A program made the translations under genes and the position numbers. This document shows, piece after piece, positions 1 to 6,478 of a stretch of 8,018 nt of DNA. The DNA comes from Lysobacteraceae bacterium (GTDB lineage: Bacteria; Pseudomonadota; Gammaproteobacteria; Xanthomonadales; Wenzhouxiangellaceae), in the NCBI GenBank assembly GCA_020201235.1, contig JAIVHD010000056.1, positions 1 to 8,018 on the forward strand, written 5' to 3'. The notes beneath the pieces are model-generated. The model was not told the DNA's origin. It saw nothing but the letters and a program-made list of their open reading frames with translations, and ran no database searches. How positions within the stretch are numbered: the first letter of the stretch is position 1; each line of letters begins with the position of its first letter.

Positions 1-615
1 GCCGAAGATGGCAACGATGAATTGAGTGCCTTGGCGAAGTCATTCAACCAGCTGTCGGCCCGTACTCGTGTGGTGTTGGGCATGGTCGACAAGATCCCGT
101 CCGGTGCCTCGCCGGAGCAGGTTTTTGATTTGCTGTGGAGCGAGTCGCGGGATCACCTGGGACACGACTGGCAGGCGTTGTTCGATATCGATCCGCGCTC
201 GCGCGAAGCGACGCTAGCGTTTCTGAACCAGCACGAGTCGGTCGGTTTCAAGCGTGACCAGAGCGCCTACCCGATTGGCGGTATTCTCAATGAAACCGCC
301 AAGAGTTCCGAGAATTCCTGGGCCCTGGAGAGCATTCGGACGCACACCCTGGATCAGACCGAAAGCAAGTTGCTGCGCGAGTTGTCACGGCGTGGATTGC
401 AGCGTCTCGTGCTGGTCATGCTGCAGGACGATCAAGCACCCAGGGCGCGCCTGCTGGCGTTCGCATGGTCCGGGCAATCGAGCGAGCACCCGGGCATCAG
501 CCGCTTCTTGTCAAGCCTCGGGCGCTTCTTTTCAAGCCTGATGTTCGGGCGACGCGAGCGTGTCGAACGAACCAGTCGGGCCGAAGCCGCGACTGCGGCC
601 GAAGCTGAAGCTTGA
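1..615 (+). CDS. HAMP-GAF-like sensor protein, C-terminal part
   Basis: The frame is open from the first base of the window, so the N-terminus lies outside. The first residues, AEDGNDELSALAKSFNQLSA, match the end of a HAMP domain (a DELxxLAxxFN core), the signal-relay helix that usually follows a transmembrane segment. About 170 residues follow that look GAF-like: a helix (SPEQVFDLLWSES), a strand-rich middle, then a hydrophobic strand (RGLQRLVLVML) and a second strand (RARLLAFAWSG) before a closing helix (ISRFLSSLGRFFSSLMFG). The chain ends in an Ala/Glu-rich tail with no kinase, GGDEF or methyl-accepting output domain after the GAF-like part, so any output domain would have to sit upstream or be absent. 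The HAMP call is direct from the motif. GAF is inferred from the predicted pattern of strands and helices. The ligand and partner are unknown. A TTG at 22 could be read as a start, but it lies inside the HAMP motif and is not a plausible start. Confidence 0.7.
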   Translation, partial: AEDGNDELSALAKSFNQLSARTRVVLGMVDKIPSGASPEQVFDLLWSESRDHLGHDWQALFDIDPRSREATLAFLNQHESVGFKRDQSAYPIGGILNETAKSSENSWALESIRTHTLDQTESKLLRELSRRGLQRLVLVMLQDDQAPRARLLAFAWSGQSSEHPGISRFLSSLGRFFSSLMFGRRERVERTSRAEAATAAEAEA

Positions 616-674
616 ACCCGGCAGAGCCACGCGTGAACAGACGCAACGGGCAAGCGGGAGCCTGTCGACCCCTC

Positions 675-806
675 CTGTTGTAGCGCCGCCATGCCCCGGG
701 TCTGCGACGTTTCGCTCGGTCACGCATCCGGTGTGTGCGGTCGCAAAACGCCCCAGCGGCAGCACCCGGCGGCGGCTCGGAACGCAGGGCTGGTGAATAA
801 GGCGGG
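675..806 (+). repeat. Degenerate copy of hairpin repeat
   Basis: This non-coding stretch resembles the 188-base element at 6479-6666. Its right end, TGGTGAATAAGGCGGG (791-806), matches the outer end of that element on the other strand at 15 of 16 bases. The segment GGTCGCAAAACGCC (739-752) preceded by TCCGGTG (727-733) matches both arms there. Its left half, for example GTCTGCGACGTTTCGC (700-715), matches the reverse complement of the right arm at 6599-6614 with a few changes. The two halves are therefore themselves complementary. The expected left terminus with a TTATTCACC-like core is not recognisable, so this copy looks truncated or decayed. The left boundary is approximate. Confidence 0.55.
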
Positions 807-845
807 ATAGCAAGGGTTTAGCCGGCCTTTGTTGAGCAAACGCCG

Positions 846-884
846 AATCAGACCTGATTTCAGCGCCGATCGATCGGTCGGCGC
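846..884. promoter_or_regulatory. Two adjacent palindromes upstream of amidotransferase
   Basis: Two inverted repeats sit almost end to end about 60-100 bases before the start of the amidotransferase gene. The first is AATCAG-AC-CTGATT (846-859). The second is GCGCCGA at 863-869 against TCGGCGC at 878-884, with an 8-base centre that is part of the self-complementary CCGATCGATCGG (866-877). They could be regulator-binding sites, or the second could be a hairpin ending transcription from the upstream gene. There is no following run of T, so a classical intrinsic terminator is unlikely. The rest of the 616-943 gap, apart from the repeat, shows no gene. I could not identify a convincing promoter. 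Confidence 0.35.
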
Positions 885-943
885 ATGGCTTTGGTGGCCG
901 GTCGTGGCACACTAGCAAACTCGATTCAAGCTGTCTTAAGCCA

Positions 944-1693
944 ATGGCCCGCGTTCTTGTTCTTCAGCATGTTGCCGCCGAACCCCTGGGAGTGCTGGAC
1001 CCGATGCTGCGCAGCCGGGGCCATCGGATTCGCTATGTGAATTTCGCACGCGATCCGGATGCCGAGCCGCAGCTGAAGCGTTACCAGGCGTTGATTGTTC
1101 TGGGCGGCCCGATGCAAGTTTCCGATACGCGCCGCTATCGGCATCTTGTGATCGAACAGCGGCTTCTCGAAAAGGCCTTGCACGACAAGGTTCCGACACT
1201 GGGCATCTGTCTGGGCGGACAACTCCTGGCCAATGTTCTCGGCGGCCGGGTCGGGCCGTGTCAACAACCCGAAATCGGCTGGTATGAGTTGCGTCCCTCA
1301 GCGGCCAATCGCGACGATCGAGTGCTCCAGACGCTGGTCCGACCGCAGCCGATCTTTCAATGGCACCATTGGGGCTTTGAATGTCCAGCCGATGCAGTGT
1401 GCGTCGCCGAGAGCCTGGAGAGTGGTTGCCAGGCTTTTCGCGCCGAAGCCAGCGCCTGGGCTTTTCAGTTTCATCTCGAGCTGGATCATCGGCTGATCCG
1501 GCGTTGGCTGAGCCTGCCGTTTTACCGCGAAGACCTGGCGCGATCCGGATTGCCGGCAACGCCGGAATCGATCGGGCTTGAAACCCATGAGCATCTGCCG
1601 CAGTCGCTGGAACTGGCCGAGCGGGTTTTCGGGGCCTGGCTGGACTTGCTCGGGACCCCGGAGCAACGTCTTGTGCTGCCGTCCAGGTATTAG
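944..1693 (+). CDS. Type 1 glutamine amidotransferase (GMP synthase-like)
   Basis: A 249-residue stand-alone class I glutamine amidotransferase. In this family a catalytic triad releases ammonia from glutamine, usually for a partner enzyme. The nucleophile elbow is GICLGGQLLA with Cys89. The other triad members are His177 and Glu179 in FQFHLE. The strand LIVLGGPMQV (50-59) supplies the usual oxyanion-side loop. The fold therefore looks complete and active. The sequence resembles the GuaA amidotransferase half, but there is no ATP-pyrophosphatase domain after it, and no synthase partner is visible nearby. That places it with the poorly characterised GMP synthase-like amidotransferases. The physiological acceptor cannot be told from sequence. 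The ATG at 944 is chosen because the protein begins with the expected first beta strand (ARVLVLQHV). Its ribosome-binding site is weak (TTAAG). The gene converges on scoB. Confidence 0.85.
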   Translation: MARVLVLQHVAAEPLGVLDPMLRSRGHRIRYVNFARDPDAEPQLKRYQALIVLGGPMQVSDTRRYRHLVIEQRLLEKALHDKVPTLGICLGGQLLANVLGGRVGPCQQPEIGWYELRPSAANRDDRVLQTLVRPQPIFQWHHWGFECPADAVCVAESLESGCQAFRAEASAWAFQFHLELDHRLIRRWLSLPFYREDLARSGLPATPESIGLETHEHLPQSLELAERVFGAWLDLLGTPEQRLVLPSRY

Positions 1694-1768
1694 TCAGTTC
1701 CGGTCGGGTGGTGATCAAGGCGGGCTCAGGCCCCAGCGCGCGCAAGAATGTGCACGGATGCCCGGCGA

Positions 1769-1801
1769 CCCTGTGGCGCGAGCAGGTGCTCGCGCCCAGG
1801 G
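1769..1801. terminator. Hairpin between convergent genes
   Basis: GGCGCGAGC (1775-1783) and GCTCGCGCC (1788-1796) form a perfect 9-bp stem around the loop AGGT. Outside it, CCCTG (1769-1773) pairs with CAGGG (1797-1801), with T1774 bulged, giving about 14 bp in total. It lies between the stop of the amidotransferase gene (1693, plus) and the stop of scoB (1804, minus), only three bases from the latter. This position suits a shared end of transcription for both strands or an mRNA 3'-end stabiliser. There is no T-run on either side, so the intrinsic terminator role is inferred from position and stem strength. Confidence 0.5.
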
Positions 1802-1803
1802 GG

Positions 1804-2463
1804 TCAGGTCAGTGCCATCTCCGGGATATCGCCTTCGATGACGAGTTTGCCCGCGGTTTTTTCACGGATTTCCTCGACGCTGACACCCGGTGCCCGTTCG
1901 AGCAGGTGGAATGCGCCGTCTTCGATTTTCATGACCGCCAGGTCGGTGACGACCTTGTTGATGCAGTCCACACCGGTCAGCGGCAGAGTACAGGATTCCA
2001 GAATCTTGGAATTTCCATGCTTGTCGGCGTGCATCATGGTGACCACGATGTTTTTGGCACCGGCGACCAGATCCATCGCGCCACCCATGCCCTTGACCAA
2101 TTTTTCCGGGATCATGTAGGAGGCGATGTTGCCGTTTTGATCGACTTCGAAAGCGCCGAGAACCGTCAGGTCGACGTGACCGCCGCGAATCATCGCAAAG
2201 CTTTCGGACGAGCTAAAGATCGACGCGCCCTTGATTGCGGTTACGGTTTCCTTGCCTGCATTGATCATGTCGGGATCGACTTCATCCTCGGTCGGATACG
2301 GGCCCATACCGAGTAGCCCGTTTTCGGACTGCAAAACCACCTCAATGCTGTCCGGAATGTAATTGGCGACCAGGGTTGGAATGCCGATGCCGAGGTTGAC
2401 GTAAAAGCCGTCCTGGAGTTCCTGGGCGACCCGTTTTGCAATTTGCTGTCTTGTCAAAGCCAT
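1804..2463 (-). CDS. scoB: Succinyl-CoA:3-ketoacid CoA transferase subunit B
   Basis: A 219-residue beta subunit of the CoA transferase that moves CoA from succinyl-CoA to acetoacetate, giving acetoacetyl-CoA for thiolysis to acetyl-CoA. The motif QSENGLLG (45-52) carries the family's catalytic glutamate (Glu47), which forms the glutamyl-CoA thioester. The N-terminal GFYVNLGIGIPTLVANYIP and the later GGAMDLVAGAKNIVVTMMH segments are typical of the family. Length is normal for the subunit. The start ATG at 2463 follows AAGGGAG (2471-2477) by 7 bases, and that ribosome-binding site overlaps the scoA stop codon, so the two are translationally linked. The reading frame is intact, but the enzyme needs subunit A, which is disrupted in this sequence. 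Confidence 0.93.
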   Translation of the reverse strand: MALTRQQIAKRVAQELQDGFYVNLGIGIPTLVANYIPDSIEVVLQSENGLLGMGPYPTEDEVDPDMINAGKETVTAIKGASIFSSSESFAMIRGGHVDLTVLGAFEVDQNGNIASYMIPEKLVKGMGGAMDLVAGAKNIVVTMMHADKHGNSKILESCTLPLTGVDCINKVVTDLAVMKIEDGAFHLLERAPGVSVEEIREKTAGKLVIEGDIPEMALT

Positions 2464-2475
2464 GGTTGATCTCCC

Positions 2476-3080
2476 TTAGTCGCTCTCGGCCAGCGTCAGT
2501 CGTTCAATTCGTTTTTCGAAACTGCCCTGAATCACTCGATTGACATAAATGCCGGGTGTGTGAATCTGGCTGGGTGGCAGTTCGCCGACCTCGACGATTT
2601 CCTCGACCTCGGCGACTGTGATTTTGCCGGCTGTCGCTGCGTTGGGGTTGAAGTTCATCGCGGTGTTGCGGTAAATCAGGTTACCGTGCTTGTCGGCTTT
2701 CCACGCGCGGACGATCGCGAATTCGCCGGTGATGGCTTCTTCCAGAATGTAATGCCGGCCGTTGTATTCGCGCACATCCTTGGTTCGACTTCGAGTTCGC
2801 CATTCAGAAACTGGCGCATGAATTCGGCGTTTTCTCCCACATAGGACGAGACCATTTTCCTGATCTGCTTGTCTTTGAGCAGGACGCCCAGACCGAAATC
2901 GTCGACTCCGCAATTATTGGATACGAAGGTCAGATCGCGCGTGCCCATTTTTTTGATCTGTGCAATCAGGCCTTCGGGAATGCCGCAAAGCCCGAATCCA
3001 CCGGCAATTACGGTCATTCCATCCTTCAGGCCTTGCATTGCATCGTCGTAGCTGTGTACGACTTTATTAATGCCGGACAT
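2476..3080 (-). pseudogene. scoA: CoA transferase subunit A, deleted and frameshifted
   Basis: This is the alpha subunit partner of scoB, but the frame is broken. From the ATG at 3080 (AAGGAG at 3088-3093, 7-base spacing) residues 1-99 read as normal ScoA, including the CoA-binding [14 protein letters not shown] and [12 protein letters not shown], and stop matching after GELEVE (codon ending at 2784). The rest, from [16 protein letters not shown] to RLTLAESD and TAA at 2476, is in another frame beginning at 2781. Only two bases (2782-2783) separate the two halves. The normal intervening stretch, which in the family runs roughly [22 protein letters not shown] and onward, is absent. The two parts add to about 200 residues, against the usual 232-235, so roughly 100 bases are missing, a number not divisible by three. 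In the first frame, translation runs on into unrelated residues and stops at 2676. This is either a true inactivating deletion or an assembly error. Confidence 0.85.
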
Positions 3081-3242
3081 GGTTAAACTCCTTGATCGGT
3101 TTTCTACCCGTCGCAGCCGGGGCCTTCGAGTGGTTGGCCAACCGGGCCTTGACAGCCTTCACGCAGTTTATCGCAGTCAAACCGGACCGTTAAATCCACT
3201 GGCTTTGGGGCTGTTTGGCCGGACCGGGTTTGATTTTGCGGT

Positions 3243-3290
3243 CCCGGACGGTGCGATCGAGCGAGGCGCTCGATCGACGACCCGTCCGGG
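3243..3290. terminator. Long GC-rich hairpin between pntB and scoA
   Basis: A perfect 10-bp stem, CGATCGAGCG (3254-3263) with CGCTCGATCG (3267-3276) around AGG, is nested inside a perfect 9-bp outer stem, CCCGGACGG (3243-3251) with CCGTCCGGG (3282-3290). The two are joined by small asymmetric bulges (TG and ACGAC). It lies 29 bases past the end of pntB in the direction of minus-strand transcription, and 163 bases before the scoA start. It probably ends or weakens pnt transcription, or protects the 3' end of the pnt message. No T-run follows on the minus strand, so a Rho-independent terminator of the usual type is not shown. The remaining spacer bases carry no gene. Confidence 0.5.
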
Positions 3291-3318
3291 CCGATGGTTT
3301 GTTTGCGGACTCGAAAAC

Positions 3319-4713
3319 TCAGTCCAGCGACTTGACGCCCGAGATCAGGGCCTGGGCCATTTTCTGGGCATCGCCGTAGAGCATGCGGGTGTTGTCTTCG
3401 AAGAACAGCAGGTTTTCGATTCCGGAAAACCCGGTGCCCTGGCCGCGCTTGATGACAATCGTGTTGCGGGCCTTGTCGACATCGAGGATTGGCATGCCGA
3501 AGATCGGGCTGGACGGGTCCTTTCGTGCAGCCGGGTTGACCACGTCGTTGGCGCCGATCACCAGCGCTACATCGGTGGTTGGGAACTGTGCGTTGATGTC
3601 CTCGAGATCATAGATCAGGTCGTAGGGCACGCCGGCCTCGGCCAGCAATACGTTCATGTGGCCCGGCATGCGGCCAGCCACCGGATGGATTGCGAACACC
3701 ACCTTGACGCCGCGCTGGGTCAGCAATTCGGTCAATTCCCAGATCTTGTGCTGGGCCTGGCCGACTGCCATGCCGTAACCGGGCACGATGATGACCTTGT
3801 CGGCATAAGCCATCTGGATGGCGGCATCGGTGGCGTCGATCGATTTCATATCGCCCGAAACATCGCCGGCCGGGCCGTCCTCGTCAGCCTTGCCAAAGCC
3901 GGAAAACAGCACATTGGAAAGCGGGCGATTCATGGCCTTGGCCATCAGCTGGGTCAGCATGGTACCGGCCGCGCCGACTACGATGCCGGCAATCATCATG
4001 GCCGGGTTCTGCAGTACGTAACCTTCAAAACCGACGGCCAAACCGGTCAATGCGTTATACAGCGAGATCACGACCGGCATGTCGGCACCGCCGATCGGCA
4101 CGGTAATCAGGATTCCGGCGATCAGCGCCGTCACCAAAAACAGGGTCAGCAGCAGCGGGTCTGGGCCATTGATGATGATCATCACGCCCATCACGATGGT
4201 CGCGGCAAAGAACAGCATATTGACGATCTGCTGCCCGCCGAAGCGCCAGGTCTTGCGCATCCAGCCCTGCAGCTTGGCGAATGCAATCAGCGAGCCTGAA
4301 AACGCGATCGCACCGATGATGCCGCCGGCAACTGCCATGACGGTGGTGGTCGTATCCAGCTCATGGCCGCCGATCACTTTCAGCAACTCCACCGTGGCAA
4401 TGGCTGCGGCCGCGCCGCCGCCCATGCCGTTGTACAGCGCGATCATCTGCGGCATGTCGGTCATGGCGACGCGCTTGCCGGTCCACCAGGCCGCGATCGA
4501 GCCGATTGCGATAGCCGCAATCATCAGGCCGTAATTGCCGTGAACCATCGGGTGCACAAAGGTGACCAGCACCGCGATCAGCATCGCGATACCGGCGAAC
4601 AGGATGCCGCGATGCGCCGTGACCGGAGAGCCCATCGCTTTCAAGCCGTAAATGAACATGACCGCGGCCAGGAAATAGGCTGCGGGTACGATGAAATCGA
4701 TACCTGGAATCAT
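3319..4713 (-). CDS. pntB: NAD(P) transhydrogenase subunit beta
   Basis: A 464-residue inner-membrane subunit of the proton-translocating transhydrogenase, close to the 462 residues of E. coli PntB. Residues about 1-270 are a series of hydrophobic helices that form most of the proton channel (domain II). Residues about 290-464 are the cytoplasmic NADP(H)-binding domain III, with the fingerprint PGYGMAVGQAQ (311-321), HPVAGRMPGHMNVLLAEA (343-360) and VIGANDVVNPAA (385-396). Comparison with remembered E. coli PntB shows that Ser139 and the Asn222 equivalent (Asn220) are kept. The channel position His91 is replaced by Asn95 (MTDMPQMIALYNGMGGG). The start ATG at 4713 is three bases after the pntAB stop. 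Its AAGGA (4721-4725) lies inside the pntAB coding end, so the two are tightly coupled. The reaction is NADH + NADP+ to NAD+ + NADPH, driven by proton entry. Confidence 0.95.
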   Translation of the reverse strand: MIPGIDFIVPAAYFLAAVMFIYGLKAMGSPVTAHRGILFAGIAMLIAVLVTFVHPMVHGNYGLMIAAIAIGSIAAWWTGKRVAMTDMPQMIALYNGMGGGAAAAIATVELLKVIGGHELDTTTTVMAVAGGIIGAIAFSGSLIAFAKLQGWMRKTWRFGGQQIVNMLFFAATIVMGVMIIINGPDPLLLTLFLVTALIAGILITVPIGGADMPVVISLYNALTGLAVGFEGYVLQNPAMMIAGIVVGAAGTMLTQLMAKAMNRPLSNVLFSGFGKADEDGPAGDVSGDMKSIDATDAAIQMAYADKVIIVPGYGMAVGQAQHKIWELTELLTQRGVKVVFAIHPVAGRMPGHMNVLLAEAGVPYDLIYDLEDINAQFPTTDVALVIGANDVVNPAARKDPSSPIFGMPILDVDKARNTIVIKRGQGTGFSGIENLLFFEDNTRMLYGDAQKMAQALISGVKSLD

Positions 4714-4716
4714 GAC

Positions 4717-5007
4717 TTAATCCTTCTTCTGGCCGGAGGTCTTGAACATCTCAAGCATTCGGTCGGTCACCACGTAACCACCAACGACGTTGCCGGCCGC
4801 CAGAAATACCGCGATAAATCCGACCACTTGCTCGGTGCCGGTTTCGGCTGAACCGAGAATGACCATGGCACCGACCAATACGATGCCATGGATGAAGTTT
4901 GAACCCGACATCAGCGGCGTGTGCAAAATCGCCGGCACGCGCGAGATCACCTCGATCCCGGTAAATGCGGCGAGCATGAAGATGTACAGTGCTACCCAGC
5001 CTTCCAT
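4717..5007 (-). CDS. pntAB: NAD(P) transhydrogenase subunit alpha part 2
   Basis: A 96-residue membrane protein supplying the alpha-side part of domain II, the proton channel, in organisms where the alpha subunit is split into two genes. It has three hydrophobic helices (about WVALYIFMLAAFTGIEVI, NFIHGIVLVGAMVIL, QVVGFIAVFLAAGNVVGGYVV) and the conserved SRVPAILHTPLMSGSNFIHGI segment between the first and second. It ends in a short charged tail (MLEMFKTSGQKKD). A longer frame starting with TTG at 5028 exists. The ATG at 5007 is preferred because AAGGAG sits 5 bases before it (5013-5018) and the longer version would place that site inside the coding region. The gene follows pntAA after 125 bases and leads directly into pntB. 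Confidence 0.92.
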   Translation of the reverse strand: MEGWVALYIFMLAAFTGIEVISRVPAILHTPLMSGSNFIHGIVLVGAMVILGSAETGTEQVVGFIAVFLAAGNVVGGYVVTDRMLEMFKTSGQKKD

Positions 5008-5012
5008 GATTT

Positions 5013-5018
5013 CTCCTT
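5013..5018 (-). promoter_or_regulatory. Ribosome-binding site fixing the pntAB start
   Basis: AAGGAG on the minus strand, 5 bases before the ATG at 5007. It decides between that ATG and the in-frame TTG at 5028. Confidence 0.75.
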
Positions 5019-5095
5019 GGGTTTCCAACCTTAAAGCGTAGATTTTTAAATGATCAAGACTTCAAGCCGCCAATGCCGGAGACTTTCGGTCGTCC

Positions 5096-5117
5096 AATCG
5101 CGCAGCCTTGCGCGATT
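5096..5117 (-). other. Intercistronic hairpin between pntAA and pntAB
   Basis: AATCGCGCA (5096-5104) and TGCGCGATT (5109-5117) form a perfect 9-bp stem with a 4-base loop. With one bulge the flanking CC and GG extend it. It lies in the 125-base gap after the pntAA stop (5133) and well before the pntAB ribosome-binding site. Since all three pnt products are needed in one complex, full termination here is unlikely. An mRNA processing or stabilising hairpin that lets the soluble subunit be made in different amounts is a reasonable inference. No T-run follows. Confidence 0.4.
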
Positions 5118-5132
5118 TGGGCCTGTTCGTTG

Positions 5133-6248
5133 TTACTGGTCCTGGAATTTCTCGTGGACGATCGAGCCCTCGTGTGCGAGTAGGGTGCCCTTGATGACGT
5201 CGTCGTCGGTGTCGACCACCAGTTCGCCTTCCTTGATCATCAGTCCGAGCAGGTTGTAAATGTTCTTCGAATACATTTCCGAGGCATGCAGCGGGCAACG
5301 GCTGGCCAGGCCCAGCGGGCCGTTGATGATCACGCCATTGATGACCACGGTTTCACCGGCTTTGGTCAATTCGCAGTTACCGCCGGTTTCGGCGGCGATA
5401 TCGATGATCACGCTGCCGGCCTTCATGTCTTCGACCATGGCGCGGCTGATGATCCGGGGTGCCGACCGACCGGGAATTGCGGCGGTCGAGATCACGACAT
5501 CGGCCTTGGCCAGGTGGGCGGCCAGTGCATCGGCCTGCTGCTGGCGCTCGTCATCGGTCAGTTCACGCGCGTAGCCGCCTTCGGTCTCGGCATCGACGCC
5601 GGTATCTATCATCTTGGCACCCAGTGATTCGACCTGCTCGCGTGCCGCGGCGCGAATGTCGTAGGCCTCGACCTGGCAACCGAGACGGCGTGCCGTAGCA
5701 ATCGCCTGCAAGCCTGCGACACCGGCACCGATCACCACGGCCTTGGCCGGGCGCAGGGTTCCGGCGGCGGTGGTCAGCATCGGGAACAAGCGCGGCGACA
5801 GGTCCGCTCCAATAATCACGGCCTGGTAGCCGGCGATGGTGGCTTGCGATGACAAGACATCCATGGATTGTGCGCGACTGATGCGCGGCACCAGCTCCAT
5901 TGGCACGATCGAAACGCCTTGTTTGGCCAGTTTTTTGAGGTCATCAAACTTGTTGTACGGCGCGAGGCTGCCGATCAGCAGGCTGCCAGACTTCAACGAT
6001 TTGAGGACGTCGTCCGGGGGGCGCTGGACACAGGCGAGGATATCGGCTTCGACCGCAACCTGTTCGGCGGTGTCAAGCCATTTGACCTCGGACCATTCGG
6101 AATCGGGAAAGCCGGCCGCGCTGCCCGCGCCTTTCTGCGCGACGATCGAAAGATTCAGTTTAGCCAACCGAGCCGCGGTCGGCGGATCGATCGCGACCCG
6201 TCTTTCGCCGGGCGCGGTTTCTGTCAAAATTCCGAGGGTCAGGCTCAT
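5133..6248 (-). CDS. pntAA: NAD(P) transhydrogenase subunit alpha part 1
   Basis: A 371-residue cytoplasmic NAD(H)-binding subunit (domain I) of the transhydrogenase, of the size expected for the split alpha form. The N-terminal MSLTLGILTETAPGERRVAIDP is the alanine dehydrogenase/PNT N-terminal motif. VPRISRAQSMDVLSSQA (120-136) contains the active-site Arg122, Asp130 and Ser133, corresponding by family comparison to R. rubrum Arg127, Asp135 and Ser138. VVIGAGVAGLQAIATARRLG (171-190) is the Rossmann dinucleotide loop, followed by the YDIR adenosine-binding turn (196-199). VVISTAAIPGRSAPRIIS (251-268) and IIDIAAETGGNCELT (281-295) are also typical. The frame remains open upstream as far as 6500. 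The ATG at 6248 is chosen because GGAAGG lies just upstream, the family motif begins right there, and the extra upstream residues resemble nothing and run into the repeat element. First gene of the pnt operon. Confidence 0.94.
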   Translation of the reverse strand: MSLTLGILTETAPGERRVAIDPPTAARLAKLNLSIVAQKGAGSAAGFPDSEWSEVKWLDTAEQVAVEADILACVQRPPDDVLKSLKSGSLLIGSLAPYNKFDDLKKLAKQGVSIVPMELVPRISRAQSMDVLSSQATIAGYQAVIIGADLSPRLFPMLTTAAGTLRPAKAVVIGAGVAGLQAIATARRLGCQVEAYDIRAAAREQVESLGAKMIDTGVDAETEGGYARELTDDERQQQADALAAHLAKADVVISTAAIPGRSAPRIISRAMVEDMKAGSVIIDIAAETGGNCELTKAGETVVINGVIINGPLGLASRCPLHASEMYSKNIYNLLGLMIKEGELVVDTDDDVIKGTLLAHEGSIVHEKFQDQ

Positions 6249-6283
6249 CGGCAGTCCTTCCACATTCAAGTTCAAAGATCGTG

Positions 6284-6312
6284 AGTGTAGCGGCAAAAGC
6301 GCTTCCGGTCGA
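6284..6312 (-). promoter_or_regulatory. Candidate sigma70 promoter of pnt operon
   Basis: On the minus strand, TCGACC (6307-6312) and TACACT (6284-6289) are separated by exactly 17 bases. Each matches its consensus (TTGACA and TATAAT) at four of six positions. Transcription would start near 6277, giving a leader of about 29 bases before the pntAA ATG with its ribosome-binding site inside. This is a moderate match judged by eye. Its value comes mainly from position and from the palindrome covering the -35 hexamer. Confidence 0.4.
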
Positions 6313-6318
6313 CCGGAA
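6303..6318. promoter_or_regulatory. Perfect 16-base palindrome, possible operator
   Basis: TTCCGGTCGACCGGAA reads the same on both strands. It overlaps the proposed -35 hexamer of the pntAA promoter and lies 55-70 bases before the start codon, a usual place for a dimeric repressor to block RNA polymerase. I do not recognise it as the site of a named regulator. No regulator gene is adjacent. Confidence 0.4.
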
Positions 6319-6394
6319 TAGACCGAATTTATGGTTCTCTGATCTTTCCTGGATGGAATAAGCGCAATGGGTAAGCGCTGTTCACGCTCACGGT

Positions 6395-6411
6395 CGGGCC
6401 GATCCGGCCCG
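6395..6411. other. Short GC hairpin upstream of pnt promoter
   Basis: CGGGCCG (6395-6401) and CGGCCCG (6405-6411) form a perfect 7-bp stem around ATC, extendable outward through two G-T pairs and one G-C pair. It sits about 85 bases upstream of the proposed pnt promoter and 70 bases before the repeat element. Its role is unknown. The rest of 6319-6478 shows nothing I can name. Confidence 0.3.
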
Positions 6412-6478
6412 GTCCGTTTCTGCGGCTGGCGATATGCCTGGCCGAACATCGACCCCAAGGTTGCATGATGACGAAACT

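Noticed and set aside
905..916. A sigma54-like site (TGGCAC then GC) before the amidotransferase gene
   Set aside because: Only 7 bases separate the GG and GC elements, where about 10 are needed.
1704..1724. A further solo end of the repeat family (TCGGGTGGTGA followed by GGCGGG)
   Set aside because: Eleven bases match 6642-6652, but the sequence on the side where the element body should lie is the amidotransferase gene end. Chance is likely in such GC-rich DNA.
1708..2316. A 202-codon open frame on the plus strand
   Set aside because: Antisense to scoB, which carries the family's catalytic motif. The translation looks like a composition shadow.
2676..2800. Programmed ribosomal frameshifting in scoA
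   Set aside because: There is no slippery run at the junction, and a shift would still leave out about 33-34 conserved residues, so a deletion explains it better.
3070..4299. A 409-codon open frame on the plus strand, opposite pntB and the scoA leader
   Set aside because: It is antisense to a clear, full-length pntB and its translation is low in hydrophobic order and rich in His, Asp and Gln. This is the usual shadow of a GC-rich gene.
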